The notes under the pieces: model-generated
The model's input: only the letters and a program-made list of their open reading frames with translations
What the model was told of the DNA's origin: nothing
Database searches by the model: none
Shown here: one piece after another, positions 32,443 to 39,186 of the stretch
Layout: every line of letters starts with the position of its first letter
How positions within the stretch are numbered: the first letter of the stretch is position 1
Source of the DNA: a virus
Direction: 5' to 3' (one strand)
Length of the DNA: 56,086 nt
IMG/VR virus record: IMGVR_UViG_3300010396_000051
Span: 1 to 56,086 of that record
Made by a program: the position numbers and the translations under genes

Positions 32443-32793
32443 TTACAGCCCTTCACTCTGACTTCCAGTTTCCGTGCCTGGTTCGGTTGGAGTGTCTGGG
32501 GAGCCTGCAATAAACGAATTCTCCCAACTCTCCTGAGTATTCCCGGTATCCGCAAGTGTCCTCGGGTCCACCCACCTCTGTACCGGAAGCGGAACCGCCT
32601 CCAGCATCTCCACGAACTTCCGTCTTCGCGGAGTGGTTATCACGTACCCCGGCTTTCCCGGCCAGTCCTGAACCAGACCGGAGTTCTCCAATGCCCTGTA
32701 TGCTCTCTCGTGCAATATCCGCCCTTGACCGTGTGCCACCATCAGGCACTCGATCGTCAACGGGCACGGCCAATACTCCTCCGGTAACGGCAT
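32443..32793 (-). CDS. Winged-helix-like protein, unknown
   Basis: 116 residues from ATG 32793, after a strong GGAGGTGGAGCG site. A helical core with LVQDWPGKPGYVITTPRRRKF, loosely like a winged helix, and an acidic/Thr-rich tail. It lies almost wholly inside the frame of the zinc-ribbon gene. No family assigned. Confidence 0.55.
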   Translation of the reverse strand: MPLPEEYWPCPLTIECLMVAHGQGRILHERAYRALENSGLVQDWPGKPGYVITTPRRRKFVEMLEAVPLPVQRWVDPRTLADTGNTQESWENSFIAGSPDTPTEPGTETGSQSEGL

Positions 32794-32893
32794 CGCTCCA
32801 CCTCCGACTCTTACAGGATGGGCACTCCTTCGGCCGCACATGCGCCTGCTTCTGACGCCACTCATACCCACATCGGCCACACTTGAGTTCCAT
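32453..32893 (-). CDS. Zinc-ribbon protein
   Basis: 146 codons open; only the first 40 residues look like a domain: CGRCGYEW and CPSCKSRRW, a four-cysteine zinc ribbon. The rest is overlapped by the 32443-32793 gene in another frame. Related zinc-ribbon phage proteins are usually 40-60 residues, so the tail may be incidental. ATG 32893 lies 7 nt after a -10, so the mRNA is probably leaderless. Confidence 0.65.
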   Translation of the reverse strand: MELKCGRCGYEWRQKQAHVRPKECPSCKSRRWSDAVTGGVLAVPVDDRVPDGGTRSRADIARESIQGIGELRSGSGLAGKAGVRDNHSAKTEVRGDAGGGSASGTEVGGPEDTCGYREYSGELGEFVYCRLPRHSNRTRHGNWKSE

Positions 32894-32900
32894 GGTGACT

Positions 32901-32938
32901 ATTATGATGATTATGATTATGAATTGTCAAGTTGGCAA
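32901..32938 (-). promoter_or_regulatory. Promoter with overlapping operator A4
   Basis: Minus strand TTGACA (32925-32930), 18 bp, CATAAT (32901-32906), then 7 nt to ATG 32893. Motif A (TTGTCAAGTTGGCAA, 32924-32938) covers the -35 box, so a bound repressor would shut the promoter. Confidence 0.75.
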
Positions 32939-33129
32939 TTGCGGTATTTTTGGGATGAGTGGTTTGGGACGTCAAAGCCGTCGCGCCGGCCTATGCCGGA
33001 CAAGTCCGGGCCATCACCTCAGCTCTGGACAGGACTACCGCTCTAGTTGTGTCATTAGATGTGTCAAGGTTTATGTATCGCCTTCAGAATGAGTAACGAT
33101 CCTAGGCTTGAATACCCTAGCGCATCGAA
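32939..33129. other. Spacer without recognisable gene
   Basis: 191 bp between the promoter of the minus unit and the HTH gene. No ORF with a supported start on either strand; no terminator seen. Confidence 0.4.
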
Positions 33130-33390
33130 CTACTCGCCAATTGCCGGCCAATCCTGCGCGGATCGACTGCGCATTGACACCAGGATGGCCACGGGACGCG
33201 ATATAACCCGCGTTCCTGCGATCCATTGGCTCACAAGCGGCACAGATACCCCCAAGTCGGCCGCGATAGCTCCTAGCGGCTCCCCGTTGGCATGACGACC
33301 ACGAATATAGGCAAGGGGACCGACGGCAGAAACGTGCTCAACATCGTGACTCACGTTTGCAGTGTAAACCCGCTGTCTAATTGCCAACAT
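33130..33390 (-). CDS. Helix-turn-helix regulator (Cro/XRE-like)
   Basis: Up to 86 residues. GAIAADLGVSVPLVSQWIAG is a clear helix-turn-helix. The start is either ATG 33390, inside operator A5, or GTG 33354. Divergent from a ribbon-helix-helix gene with operator A5 between them, the arrangement of lysis-lysogeny switches. Likely one of the proteins that reads motif A (inference). Confidence 0.7.
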   Translation of the reverse strand: MLAIRQRVYTANVSHDVEHVSAVGPLAYIRGRHANGEPLGAIAADLGVSVPLVSQWIAGTRVISRPVAILVSMRSRSAQDWPAIGE

Positions 33391-33395
33391 GACAA
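33381..33395. promoter_or_regulatory. Motif A operator, copy A5
   Basis: TTGCCAACATGACAA, in the divergent switch region. It covers the possible start and -35 (TTGGCA on the minus strand) of the HTH gene. Confidence 0.7.
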
Positions 33396-33430
33396 TAGAC
33401 GTGAAGTAACAAAATAATTTGCGTACACTA

Positions 33431-33459
33431 TTGACACGAGTGTTATTCAGTGTCATTAT
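33431..33459 (+). promoter_or_regulatory. Strong promoter of RHH regulator
   Basis: TTGACA (33431-33436), 17 bp, CATTAT (33454-33459), then 7 nt to ATG 33467. Near-consensus sigma70-type. The start codon falls at the predicted transcription start, so leaderless. Confidence 0.8.
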
Positions 33460-33466
33460 CACCTGC

Positions 33467-33601
33467 ATGAAACATCTACGTGTCAATAACGTTGATCCCA
33501 AGTTGCTTTCGGAGTTGAAGATTCAGGCTATTAAGTCTGGAACGACGCTCCGTGAGTATGTCATTTCAATCCTTCAGATCGCGGTGAAGAAGGTCGCATG
33601 A
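33467..33601 (+). CDS. Ribbon-helix-helix (Arc/CopG-like) regulator
   Basis: 44 residues. A strand (LRVNNVDPKL), a helix (LSELKIQAIKSGT) and TLREYVISILQIAV form the ribbon-helix-helix DNA-binding fold. Driven by the promoter immediately upstream; no ribosome-binding site. Divergent to the HTH gene. Partner in the switch, target unknown. Confidence 0.75.
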   Translation: MKHLRVNNVDPKLLSELKIQAIKSGTTLREYVISILQIAVKKVA

Positions 33602-33798
33602 GGCCAGTGCAAGGCTCTCGCATTATTCCAAAGACTCTTCCAAAGGTGTGCTGCGTTTATGCGCTGTACTCCGAGGGAAAGATGATCGAGCTGTTCGACT
33701 GGGCAACCGAAACGACGCTCGCGAAGATGGGAACCGAGGAGCAGAAAGCCTCCATCCGGTCGCTGGTCGTTTCAGTTAAAGAAGATGTCCTACGTTGA
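33598..33798 (+). CDS. Small protein, unknown
   Basis: 66 residues, in ATGA overlap with the RHH gene. A strand region (VCCVYALYSEGKMIELF) followed by helices. No family recognised; coexpressed with the regulator. Confidence 0.65.
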   Translation: MRPVQGSRIIPKTLPKVCCVYALYSEGKMIELFDWATETTLAKMGTEEQKASIRSLVVSVKEDVLR

Positions 33799-33868
33799 AA
33801 AGCACTTCAAAGCGATGGTTGATCTTTCGATGAGGTTAGCGGCATGGCCTACTCCAACCCAAGAATGA
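33785..33868 (+). CDS. Possible 27-residue peptide
   Basis: ATG 33785 after AAAGAAG; helical (KHFKAMVDLSMRLAAW). It overlaps both neighbours, and nothing else supports it. Confidence 0.25.
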   Translation: MSYVEKHFKAMVDLSMRLAAWPTPTQE

Positions 33869-34161
33869 GCGCAGTGATTGAGAACTGGCCGAGCGAGAAA
33901 CACCGTGTTACGGCTCGGTTTGAGATTGAACAGGACGCCAAGCGCGGCGAGCGCGGAACCCGCGTTACTGACGGCGCAACCAAAAAACTGACCTACGCGA
34001 AGATGGCGCGGATTGTAGACGGTGACGACGGCCGCACATACATCGCAGAGCTGACCATCTACGGGACCATCTCCATCATGCAGGGAAATATGAAGTTTCA
34101 GCAGGAATCAATCCACGACCGTGATCCGCGTTATGCTGCCGCGCTCGAACTCTTCGCGTAA
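33844..34161 (+). CDS. Phage protein, unknown
   Basis: 105 residues. Beta-rich start and a middle with YAKMARIVDGDDGRTYIAEL. Small DNA-associated phage proteins with this appearance are common in early operons, but I do not name the family. ATG 33844. Confidence 0.65.
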   Translation: MAYSNPRMSAVIENWPSEKHRVTARFEIEQDAKRGERGTRVTDGATKKLTYAKMARIVDGDDGRTYIAELTIYGTISIMQGNMKFQQESIHDRDPRYAAALELFA

Positions 34162-34179
34162 CCCCGGCCTGATGGCCGC

Positions 34180-34223
34180 AATGCAGCCGTGGACGGTGAC
34201 AAGCCCGTGTAAATGCAGAGTCA
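34180..34223 (+). repeat. Intergenic repeat, copy 1
   Basis: 44 bp nearly identical to 34858-34902 (AATGCAGCCG, then GACGGTGAC.AGCCCGTG, then AAATGCAGAGTCA). It is preceded by hairpin CGGCC tgat GGCCG. Both copies lie in gaps before a small gene. Confidence 0.7.
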
Positions 34224-34264
34224 AGGCAGTGAATACCTTGTATTTGCAAGTGAGGAGAGACGAG

Positions 34265-34522
34265 ATGAAAATGACGCGAGCACAAGAAGCATATCTTTCG
34301 GTGGCAAAGTCTTCTGATGTTCCTAAGCTGATGGAAGAATACGGTTTCGAGTTTGCAGGACCGTCATTCAAGGATGCGTGGATGTTCCGTGATGGCGACG
34401 GTAATGCGTGGCTCCTCACAGACTTTCGTGGCAAGGTTGCACCGTGCCGAATGATGCTTCCCTCGCTGTGGTGCCACGCTAATATTCTTGCACTGCTTAA
34501 GCCTCAAGGGGGTGCGCAATGA
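34265..34522 (+). CDS. Small phage protein, unknown
   Basis: 85 residues from ATG 34265 after GGAGAG. Helical start (RAQEAYLSVAKSSDVPKL), then a small beta unit (KDAWMFRDGDGNAWLLTDF). No family recognised. Confidence 0.65.
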   Translation: MKMTRAQEAYLSVAKSSDVPKLMEEYGFEFAGPSFKDAWMFRDGDGNAWLLTDFRGKVAPCRMMLPSLWCHANILALLKPQGGAQ

Positions 34523-34614
34523 AGTTCTGGCGGGAGTGGTGGTTTTCAATAATCATCCTTGGGCTGATGTTTTTGAGTGCTGCCATTGTGGTTATTCGTC
34601 AAGGGGGACGCTAA
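34519..34614 (+). CDS. 31-residue membrane protein
   Basis: ATG 34519 overlaps the upstream stop. Basic/aromatic start (MKFWREWWF) and one hydrophobic helix (SIIILGLMFLSAAIVVI). Translation-coupled, adjacent to the next gene. Confidence 0.6.
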   Translation: MKFWREWWFSIIILGLMFLSAAIVVIRQGGR

Positions 34615-34824
34615 ATGGGGCGCGTTACATGGTCACGATCTAAAGCAGAAGCGAGACGGAGAATCCTACTCAAGGGTTGTCTGACCTGTGGAAGCGTCAT
34701 CTGCAAGTGTAAGGACGATCCCGAGGTTGGGTATATTCACGATCGTTTCTGTGTTGATTGCGGATTGCCACTAAAGGTTGGGGAGATTTGCCCTAATTGT
34801 GCTCGGCATGGAATTGTTCGATGA
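34615..34824 (+). CDS. Zinc-finger protein
   Basis: 69 residues, directly adjacent to the previous stop. CLTCGSVICKC, CVDCGLP and CPNCARH give enough cysteines for two zinc ions. Basic N-terminus (TWSRSKAEARRRILLKG) suggests nucleic-acid contact. No family named. Confidence 0.65.
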   Translation: MGRVTWSRSKAEARRRILLKGCLTCGSVICKCKDDPEVGYIHDRFCVDCGLPLKVGEICPNCARHGIVR

Positions 34825-34859
34825 ACTGCCCCCACTGCGGTAAGCCCTCGGGGCCTTAA
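34821..34859 (+). CDS. 12-residue Cys peptide, possible
   Basis: MNCPHCGKPSGP, in ATGA overlap with the previous gene and ending in TAATG with the next tiny frame. A lone zinc-knuckle half; it could simply be a coupling device. Confidence 0.3.
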   Translation: MNCPHCGKPSGP

Positions 34860-34902
34860 TGCAGCCGATAGACGGTGACCAGCCCGTGAAAATGCAGAGT
34901 CA
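34858..34902 (+). repeat. Intergenic repeat, copy 2
   Basis: 45 bp, see copy 1 (34180-34223). Preceded by a GCCC tcg GGGC hairpin. A 21-codon frame (ATG 34859 to TGA 34924) runs through it and overlaps the next ATG; whether it is translated is unknown. Confidence 0.7.
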
Positions 34903-34920
34903 GCCGAAAGGAAACACCGC

Positions 34921-35154
34921 ATGAGCTACATCATTGATAAATACGCCGACCTTCCCCTGATTCAACACGCATCAGCTAAGGACGGCGAGACACTCTGGAT
35001 TTACGCGATGGGCAAACGGTTTCAGGTTCGCGCCATCACTACCACGGTTAACTCAGCCAATGAGTTCATGGATAAGCATGAGGAAACGGCGCTCATTGCC
35101 TGCTTTGGACCGTTCAACATCATCGCAAACAAATACGAAGGCGTTAGAGATTGA
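34921..35154 (+). CDS. Small protein, unknown
   Basis: 77 residues. Alternating strands and helices (LWIYAMGKRFQVRAITTTV; ANEFMDKHEETALIACF). ATG 34921 follows GAAAGGAAACACC. No family recognised. Confidence 0.65.
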   Translation: MSYIIDKYADLPLIQHASAKDGETLWIYAMGKRFQVRAITTTVNSANEFMDKHEETALIACFGPFNIIANKYEGVRD

Positions 35155-35165
35155 AAGGAACGACC

Positions 35166-35474
35166 ATGTACATGCCAGATCCCGCCGTACTCCGAAGACT
35201 CAGCAAAGAAAGACTCCTCCGGGCTGAAGAGATTCGCAAATCAGCCTGGCTCAACGATGACACCCTGTTACGCGCACAGGCCGCACAGTACCGCGTTGCA
35301 GCCAACGAGACGGTGTACGAGACCACCAACCGCGTCTGCGACCGTCACGAGATGCCCACGAAGGATTACCCCTTTAGCGGCATTCTCAAGCCTTCCAAGG
35401 TAGAACTGAATTACACCGCGGCCGCTCTCCTGATTGCATCGACTCTTTACCTGGCTGTGGAGGTGTTGAAATGA
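35166..35474 (+). CDS. Helical protein with C-terminal membrane segment
   Basis: 102 residues from ATG 35166 (AAGGAA upstream; an in-frame TTG at 35151 is less likely). N-terminal charged helices (RRLSKERLLRAEEIRKSAW); residues 88-102 are hydrophobic (YTAAALLIASTLYLAVEV). Unknown. Confidence 0.6.
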   Translation: MYMPDPAVLRRLSKERLLRAEEIRKSAWLNDDTLLRAQAAQYRVAANETVYETTNRVCDRHEMPTKDYPFSGILKPSKVELNYTAAALLIASTLYLAVEVLK

Positions 35475-35656
35475 ACGCCGTCAAGGATGACGAACTCGCC
35501 AACTTCTTCGCCTCTGCCGATGAGGAAGCGGAAGCCTACACCCGACTCGTCCAGTTCAATGCCTACCAGACCGGACTGGTTCGAGGATTCTTTAAGGGAT
35601 TCGGGATCGCCGCTCTCATTGCTGTCGCGGTATGGCTCTGCTGGCGGTTCCTGTGA
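35471..35656 (+). CDS. Small protein with C-terminal membrane helix
   Basis: 61 residues, ATGA overlap. Acidic front (DDELANFFASADEEAEAYTR) and one hydrophobic helix (GFGIAALIAVAVWLCWRFL). Unknown. Confidence 0.6.
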   Translation: MNAVKDDELANFFASADEEAEAYTRLVQFNAYQTGLVRGFFKGFGIAALIAVAVWLCWRFL

Positions 35657-35805
35657 ACTGGATACGCTGTCTGCTGTCGCATCCCTTCCGCTCTCTCACG
35701 TCTGCCCGCGAACTCATGCAGGCTCACCGGGCGATGTATGGAACCAAAAGCGTAGTTGAAAACTGCCCCTGCTGTGGGCACTGGCATATCAAGCAAAGGA
35801 ACTAA
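35653..35805 (+). CDS. Small Cys/His protein, unknown
   Basis: 50 residues from GTG 35653, overlapping the upstream stop as GTGA. It ends in CPCCGHWHIKQRN, with four possible zinc ligands. Two basic residues flank an Arg-rich helix. No family. Confidence 0.6.
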   Translation: MNWIRCLLSHPFRSLTSARELMQAHRAMYGTKSVVENCPCCGHWHIKQRN

Positions 35806-35806
35806 A

Positions 35807-36082
35807 ATGAACAATTTTGAATGGGGTTCACGCTGCGCCGAATGCGGCAGAATCATGAAAGGTGGGCGGTCTTACCAATGCCCTAAAGGTGGACAGTGTA
35901 GCTGGCATGTTCCCGCCGCTGCCCGTGAAACGATGAGCGAACTCGTGGATGCTTTAACGTCTTTCACGACGTTGGTGTGTAACATGCGCGACCTCTACAA
36001 CGTTCCCGCCGCCAAATGGTTCGCCGAATCAGAGACGTGGAAGAAGTCCACCAAAGCACTCCAGAAAGCAGGGATTGAATGA
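35807..36082 (+). CDS. Cys-rich small protein, unknown
   Basis: 91 residues from ATG 35807 after AAAGGAA. CAECGRIMKGGRSYQCPKGG supplies four cysteines; a helical remainder follows. Probably one zinc ion. No family recognised. Confidence 0.65.
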   Translation: MNNFEWGSRCAECGRIMKGGRSYQCPKGGQCSWHVPAAARETMSELVDALTSFTTLVCNMRDLYNVPAAKWFAESETWKKSTKALQKAGIE

Positions 36083-36291
36083 ACTCCGCACCGATCACTC
36101 ACGAATGGCTCACGCGAGCGCAAGCCGCGGAGAAGTTGCAAGTCACATCGCGCACGATCGATACCTACATCAAGGATGGAAGGCTGAAGGCTGCGAAGTT
36201 TGGCAAACCAGGTGGACGCGGAAACGTCCGCATCTCTGCCGCGAGTCTCAATGCACTGCTTGAGCCAGAACCTCTCGCACCTCGTCAATAG
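36079..36291 (+). CDS. Excisionase-family helix-turn-helix protein
   Basis: 70 residues. WLTRAQAAEKLQVTSRTIDT then YIKDGRLKAAKFG is the HTH_17/MerR-like pattern of Xis-type proteins. ATGA overlap with the previous gene; its 3' end overlaps the convergent nuclease gene by 44 bp. It could direct excision with the integrase at 42200, although it is not adjacent to it (inference). Confidence 0.75.
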   Translation: MNSAPITHEWLTRAQAAEKLQVTSRTIDTYIKDGRLKAAKFGKPGGRGNVRISAASLNALLEPEPLAPRQ

Positions 36292-36595
36292 CTTGCCCGG
36301 AGATGACCATCTCCGTCGAATATCGCAGGAGGCGGTAACCAAGCCGAGTCAGTGAATTGTACTTGGCAAGATCCGCGCTATAACCCGCCCCACGAACGTG
36401 GCGACCGCCCGACCACGTACCGCCTTCCACTTCTACGGCCAGATCCTTCCCGACTAGAAAATCCACTCTCCACTTCCGGGCAGGATCGAAGCGGAATTCC
36501 CGCGTGTAGGGCAGTTTGTGGATGCCAAGGTGGAGAGCTAATGTTTCCTCCCCTTCGGAGGCTACACGGGGCACTGTGGGCTTACGGCGTGGCAT
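36248..36595 (-). CDS. DUF559/Vsr-like endonuclease
   Basis: 115 residues from ATG 36595. WRVDFLVGKDLAVEVEGG fits the D..ExE core of the PD-(D/E)XK DUF559 group, with RLGYRLLRYST as the later strand. It nicks or cuts DNA in mismatch repair or restriction settings; biological role here unknown. Probably coexpressed with the HNH gene. Confidence 0.75.
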   Translation of the reverse strand: MPRRKPTVPRVASEGEETLALHLGIHKLPYTREFRFDPARKWRVDFLVGKDLAVEVEGGTWSGGRHVRGAGYSADLAKYNSLTRLGYRLLRYSTEMVISGQAIDEVREVLAQAVH

Positions 36596-36932
36596 TGTAG
36601 TTAATCCTCCGCGATCCCTTGAGGCGATTGCAGTGGCCATGTGCCGCTCCGTTGTAGGGCTTCCCGTCTTTTATAATCCTGTCGTCTCGATAAGACCCAT
36701 TAAATCCGCGGCCGTCCTGATGCTCAAACGTTGCTTCCGACGACGAAAGAGGCAACCCACACAGACAGCACTTCCCTTTTTGCCGCTCCAGCATCGCCAG
36801 GACTCGGAACTTATATTCCAGTTTACCGGCCTTGCACATCTTGTTGCAGACCTCCCGACCCCCACGGTATACATGAACAGTGACCGGATCGCGCTTAATA
36901 TCCTTTGGCTTTGGAAAGGCGTAGTCGCTCAA
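36582..36932 (-). CDS. HNH endonuclease
   Basis: 116 residues from TTG 36932, in a TTGA overlap with the previous stop and 6 nt after GAGGAG (ATG 36980 is the longer alternative). CCLCGLPL, FEHQDGRG and GAAHGHCNRLKGSR form a CxxC-H-H core of the HNH type, close to phage HNH nucleases that occur near small terminases or recombination genes. Not obviously a homing insert. Confidence 0.75.
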   Translation of the reverse strand: MSDYAFPKPKDIKRDPVTVHVYRGGREVCNKMCKAGKLEYKFRVLAMLERQKGKCCLCGLPLSSSEATFEHQDGRGFNGSYRDDRIIKDGKPYNGAAHGHCNRLKGSRRINYNATP

Positions 36933-37120
36933 TGCTTGCTCCTCGCCCCTATATTGCTGAAGACTCCGTGGATGCGGCATCCGCTGTCAGTGTAGATAAA
37001 ACCATCCAGAGGCTTGTGATCGTTTCGGCAGCAGCACACCGGTCCATGCTCCACCGTTACATTGACACTCACGCCGGATTCAGCGACAGCCTGCAACCAC
37101 TTTTCGTCAAGGTCGGTCAT
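36929..37120 (-). CDS. Small protein with CCC motif, unknown
   Basis: 63 residues. VTVEHGPVCCCRNDHK with further Cys/His residues; might bind metal. ATG 37120 overlaps the previous stop. No family recognised. Confidence 0.6.
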   Translation of the reverse strand: MTDLDEKWLQAVAESGVSVNVTVEHGPVCCCRNDHKPLDGFIYTDSGCRIHGVFSNIGARSKH

Positions 37121-37383
37121 ACGATCCCCACCAGGCTCATCATTTTGTCGATGTATTCCCGTGACTCAGGCTCCAGGTAAACCCGCTGGACCGGCTTCTT
37201 ATGTCTCGCCTTCCACTCTGCTTTGGTGAGGTTTCTGATCCCCTCAGTCTGCTGCCTGCGATTCACTACGCACCGCTGGCAAAGGTTCGTTCCGGGGTTT
37301 GGCTCATCAGCACAGTCCTGACACAGCCCTTCAGCCTTCAAACGCACCCGGCGCCGTTTCATGTACTCCGATGCGTAGCTCAT
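37117..37383 (-). CDS. Zinc-finger protein, unknown
   Basis: 88 residues. CQDCADEPNPGTNLCQRC is a tight four-cysteine knuckle; the N-terminus is basic (MKRRRVRLKAEGL), the rest helical. Frequent type in phage early operons, function unknown. ATGA overlap. Confidence 0.7.
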   Translation of the reverse strand: MSYASEYMKRRRVRLKAEGLCQDCADEPNPGTNLCQRCVVNRRQQTEGIRNLTKAEWKARHKKPVQRVYLEPESREYIDKMMSLVGIV

Positions 37384-38030
37384 GCCGTTCTCTGACCCTC
37401 GTACTCTTCGTCGTGCTCTTGGATAAACTCAACCGCGATCGCTTCCAGTGCTTCCTCTCGCGTTTTGCAGTCAAATATGACTCTTGCCATCTCGATGGCC
37501 TGCTCGATCTTTGCCGACTGAGACTTTTCAGGATTCAGGTGTAAGGGCTTGGTTGTCTCGATGCACTGGTTTGGGTAGTTCACTTCGATGTACTGCCGGA
37601 AAACCTCTTCCTTGCCCCGTGCAGCCTCCAGAACTTCCGGCTCCTTGCGCACCGCGGAGGATAGCTTCTGCATGGTTATCAACACGCCGCGGCTCATTTG
37701 GATCTTGTCCGAGGCTGGCACGTCTGCAAGTTCCTTCCAGCGTCGTTTCGCGTCGAACCAGGTAGACCGGGAACGAGGACAGAACTTCTGGATCCACTCG
37801 TTCTGAGAGTCGCACCCTACATGCTTCCAGAGCTGGCGCTTCTCGATGTACTCAGAGAGCATCCCGATTTCAGCGAAGGTGCGCTCCCATGCCGTGTCGA
37901 TGAAACAGGCCCTCTCTGTGATGATCCTTGCCGCTTCCCCCTCGCGGAGGAGATCAAACTCAACAAGGTCAGTCGGACCGATAGGTTGCCAGTCCATCCA
38001 GTCCAAATTTGGACCACTTGCGGTCGTCAT
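37380..38030 (-). CDS. Phage protein, possible DNA-binding, unknown
   Basis: 216 residues from ATG 38030. Helical throughout; SQNEWIQKFCPRSRSTWFDA resembles a helix-turn-helix, but no family is assigned. Motif B copy at 38001-38014 encodes residues GPNLD near the N-terminus. Confidence 0.6.
   Translation of the reverse strand: MTTASGPNLDWMDWQPIGPTDLVEFDLLREGEAARIITERACFIDTAWERTFAEIGMLSEYIEKRQLWKHVGCDSQNEWIQKFCPRSRSTWFDAKRRWKELADVPASDKIQMSRGVLITMQKLSSAVRKEPEVLEAARGKEEVFRQYIEVNYPNQCIETTKPLHLNPEKSQSAKIEQAIEMARVIFDCKTREEALEAIAVEFIQEHDEEYEGQRTA
38001..38014. promoter_or_regulatory. Motif B palindrome, copy B5
   Basis: GTCCAAATTTGGAC, a perfect palindrome overlapping codons 6-10 of the 37380-38030 gene, just after its start. 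Confidence 0.5.
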
Positions 38031-38278
38031 AGATCTTTCTCCGTGATCCACGGAACATCGTGCGTGTTCGATTCGTAGGCCAGAATCCTCTTGAAGCACC
38101 CGTCTAGAATCCGCTGCATGTGGTTTGATTCCCCTTGGACGGCCATGATTTGAGCTATGGCAATACAAGACTTCCAATCTTCTTCATACTGCTCCTGGCG
38201 GTACTTCATGTGCCGCCGCATCAGGGAGAGCTCGACGGAGCGGTAGTACTCTTCGTCGCGCATATGACTGGTGATCAA
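38027..38278 (-). CDS. Helical protein, unknown
   Basis: 83 residues from TTG 38278, overlapping the previous stop as TTGA and 8 nt after GGAGGG; ATG 38263 is the shorter option. Charged helices (RRHMKYRQEQYEEDW). No family. Confidence 0.6.
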   Translation of the reverse strand: MITSHMRDEEYYRSVELSLMRRHMKYRQEQYEEDWKSCIAIAQIMAVQGESNHMQRILDGCFKRILAYESNTHDVPWITEKDL

Positions 38279-38538
38279 AACTGAATCCCTCCCACGTCAG
38301 GGAAGGATTGATTCTCGGAGCATTCCTTGCGGGGATAGCGCGGACCAGCCAATCCCTTGTTGCGCCCGATGTAGCACTCGCATTTACACGCTGCCACCGG
38401 GCAAGCCCCGCGAGGATGGGAACCATTCCAGCAATCCTGGCACATCTCCACTCCAGTTACCGGGTCTTTCACGGTCGCCACTGGATCTCCATGACGATCC
38501 CTCGGCCAAACAAATCCGCCTGTATCAAACATCATCAT
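38275..38538 (-). CDS. Cys-rich zinc protein, unknown
   Basis: 87 residues. CQDCWNGSHPRGACPVAACKCEC has five cysteines and a His, enough for one or two metal ions. ATG 38538 overlaps the previous stop. Unknown. Confidence 0.6.
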   Translation of the reverse strand: MMMFDTGGFVWPRDRHGDPVATVKDPVTGVEMCQDCWNGSHPRGACPVAACKCECYIGRNKGLAGPRYPRKECSENQSFPDVGGIQF

Positions 38539-38780
38539 CCCTCCGGCAAGTACATCCTGAGTAACTGATTCATCGTCCCTTCCGGGTTTGGCTCAAACAA
38601 CAGCCTATTAAAAAACTGCTTTGGAACCTGCTGGAGACGGTAGGACTCAACCTCTGTCTTCGAGTGGTGAATCTCCATCGTCAACAACCCATGTGGAACC
38701 CCGTCCACTGGCTTCCACCCCACTAAAAGCTGCCGGCAGTGCTTCGCCGGCCTAAGCGCAGTCAAATAACGCGGTCGCAT
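38535..38780 (-). CDS. Small protein, unknown
   Basis: 81 residues from ATG 38780 after AAGGAAAG. Basic front, mixed core. Overlaps the upstream gene by 29 nt. No family recognised. Confidence 0.55.
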   Translation of the reverse strand: MRPRYLTALRPAKHCRQLLVGWKPVDGVPHGLLTMEIHHSKTEVESYRLQQVPKQFFNRLLFEPNPEGTMNQLLRMYLPEG

Positions 38781-39186
38781 TCACTTTCCTTATCTCCTCA
38801 ACCACAAACTGTCCTGGCGCCAGAGTCCCTTCGACCTTGACCGGCGTAAAGTCCCCAAAGAACGCATTGAAGAACACATCCCCCCACTCAGCCCTCAACC
38901 CATCCCAGAACGAAGCGCCCAGGGGCATCTCCGCTCCAGCACGGGCGGGTTCAGCAGGCATCGCAATCTTCTTTTTGATTTTCTTTGCGGGAGGTAGCAA
39001 GGCGCGTTCCACGACGGCATGAGCGTGCCACTCCTGATCGTCGTCCATAAATTTCAAGGCATCTACTTCTACGTGGAGTTCCTTTGCCAGCCACTTCCAA
39101 GAGCGGTCTACCGCCTCATGCCGGGAGTAGCCCTTGGCTTCGATGGCCTTGACAACCAAGGGCTCAAGCAATGCGCCAATGTTCAT
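38752..39186 (-). CDS. Protein cotranslated with Sak4-like ATPase, unknown
   Basis: 144 residues. Helical front (VKAIEAKGYSRHEAVDRSWK), a basic Lys run (KKIKKKI), and a C-terminal half with GDFTPVKVEGTL. Overlaps the recombinase by 4 nt, so a partner in recombination is plausible; no motif proves it. Confidence 0.55.
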   Translation of the reverse strand: MNIGALLEPLVVKAIEAKGYSRHEAVDRSWKWLAKELHVEVDALKFMDDDQEWHAHAVVERALLPPAKKIKKKIAMPAEPARAGAEMPLGASFWDGLRAEWGDVFFNAFFGDFTPVKVEGTLAPGQFVVEEIRKVNATALFDCA

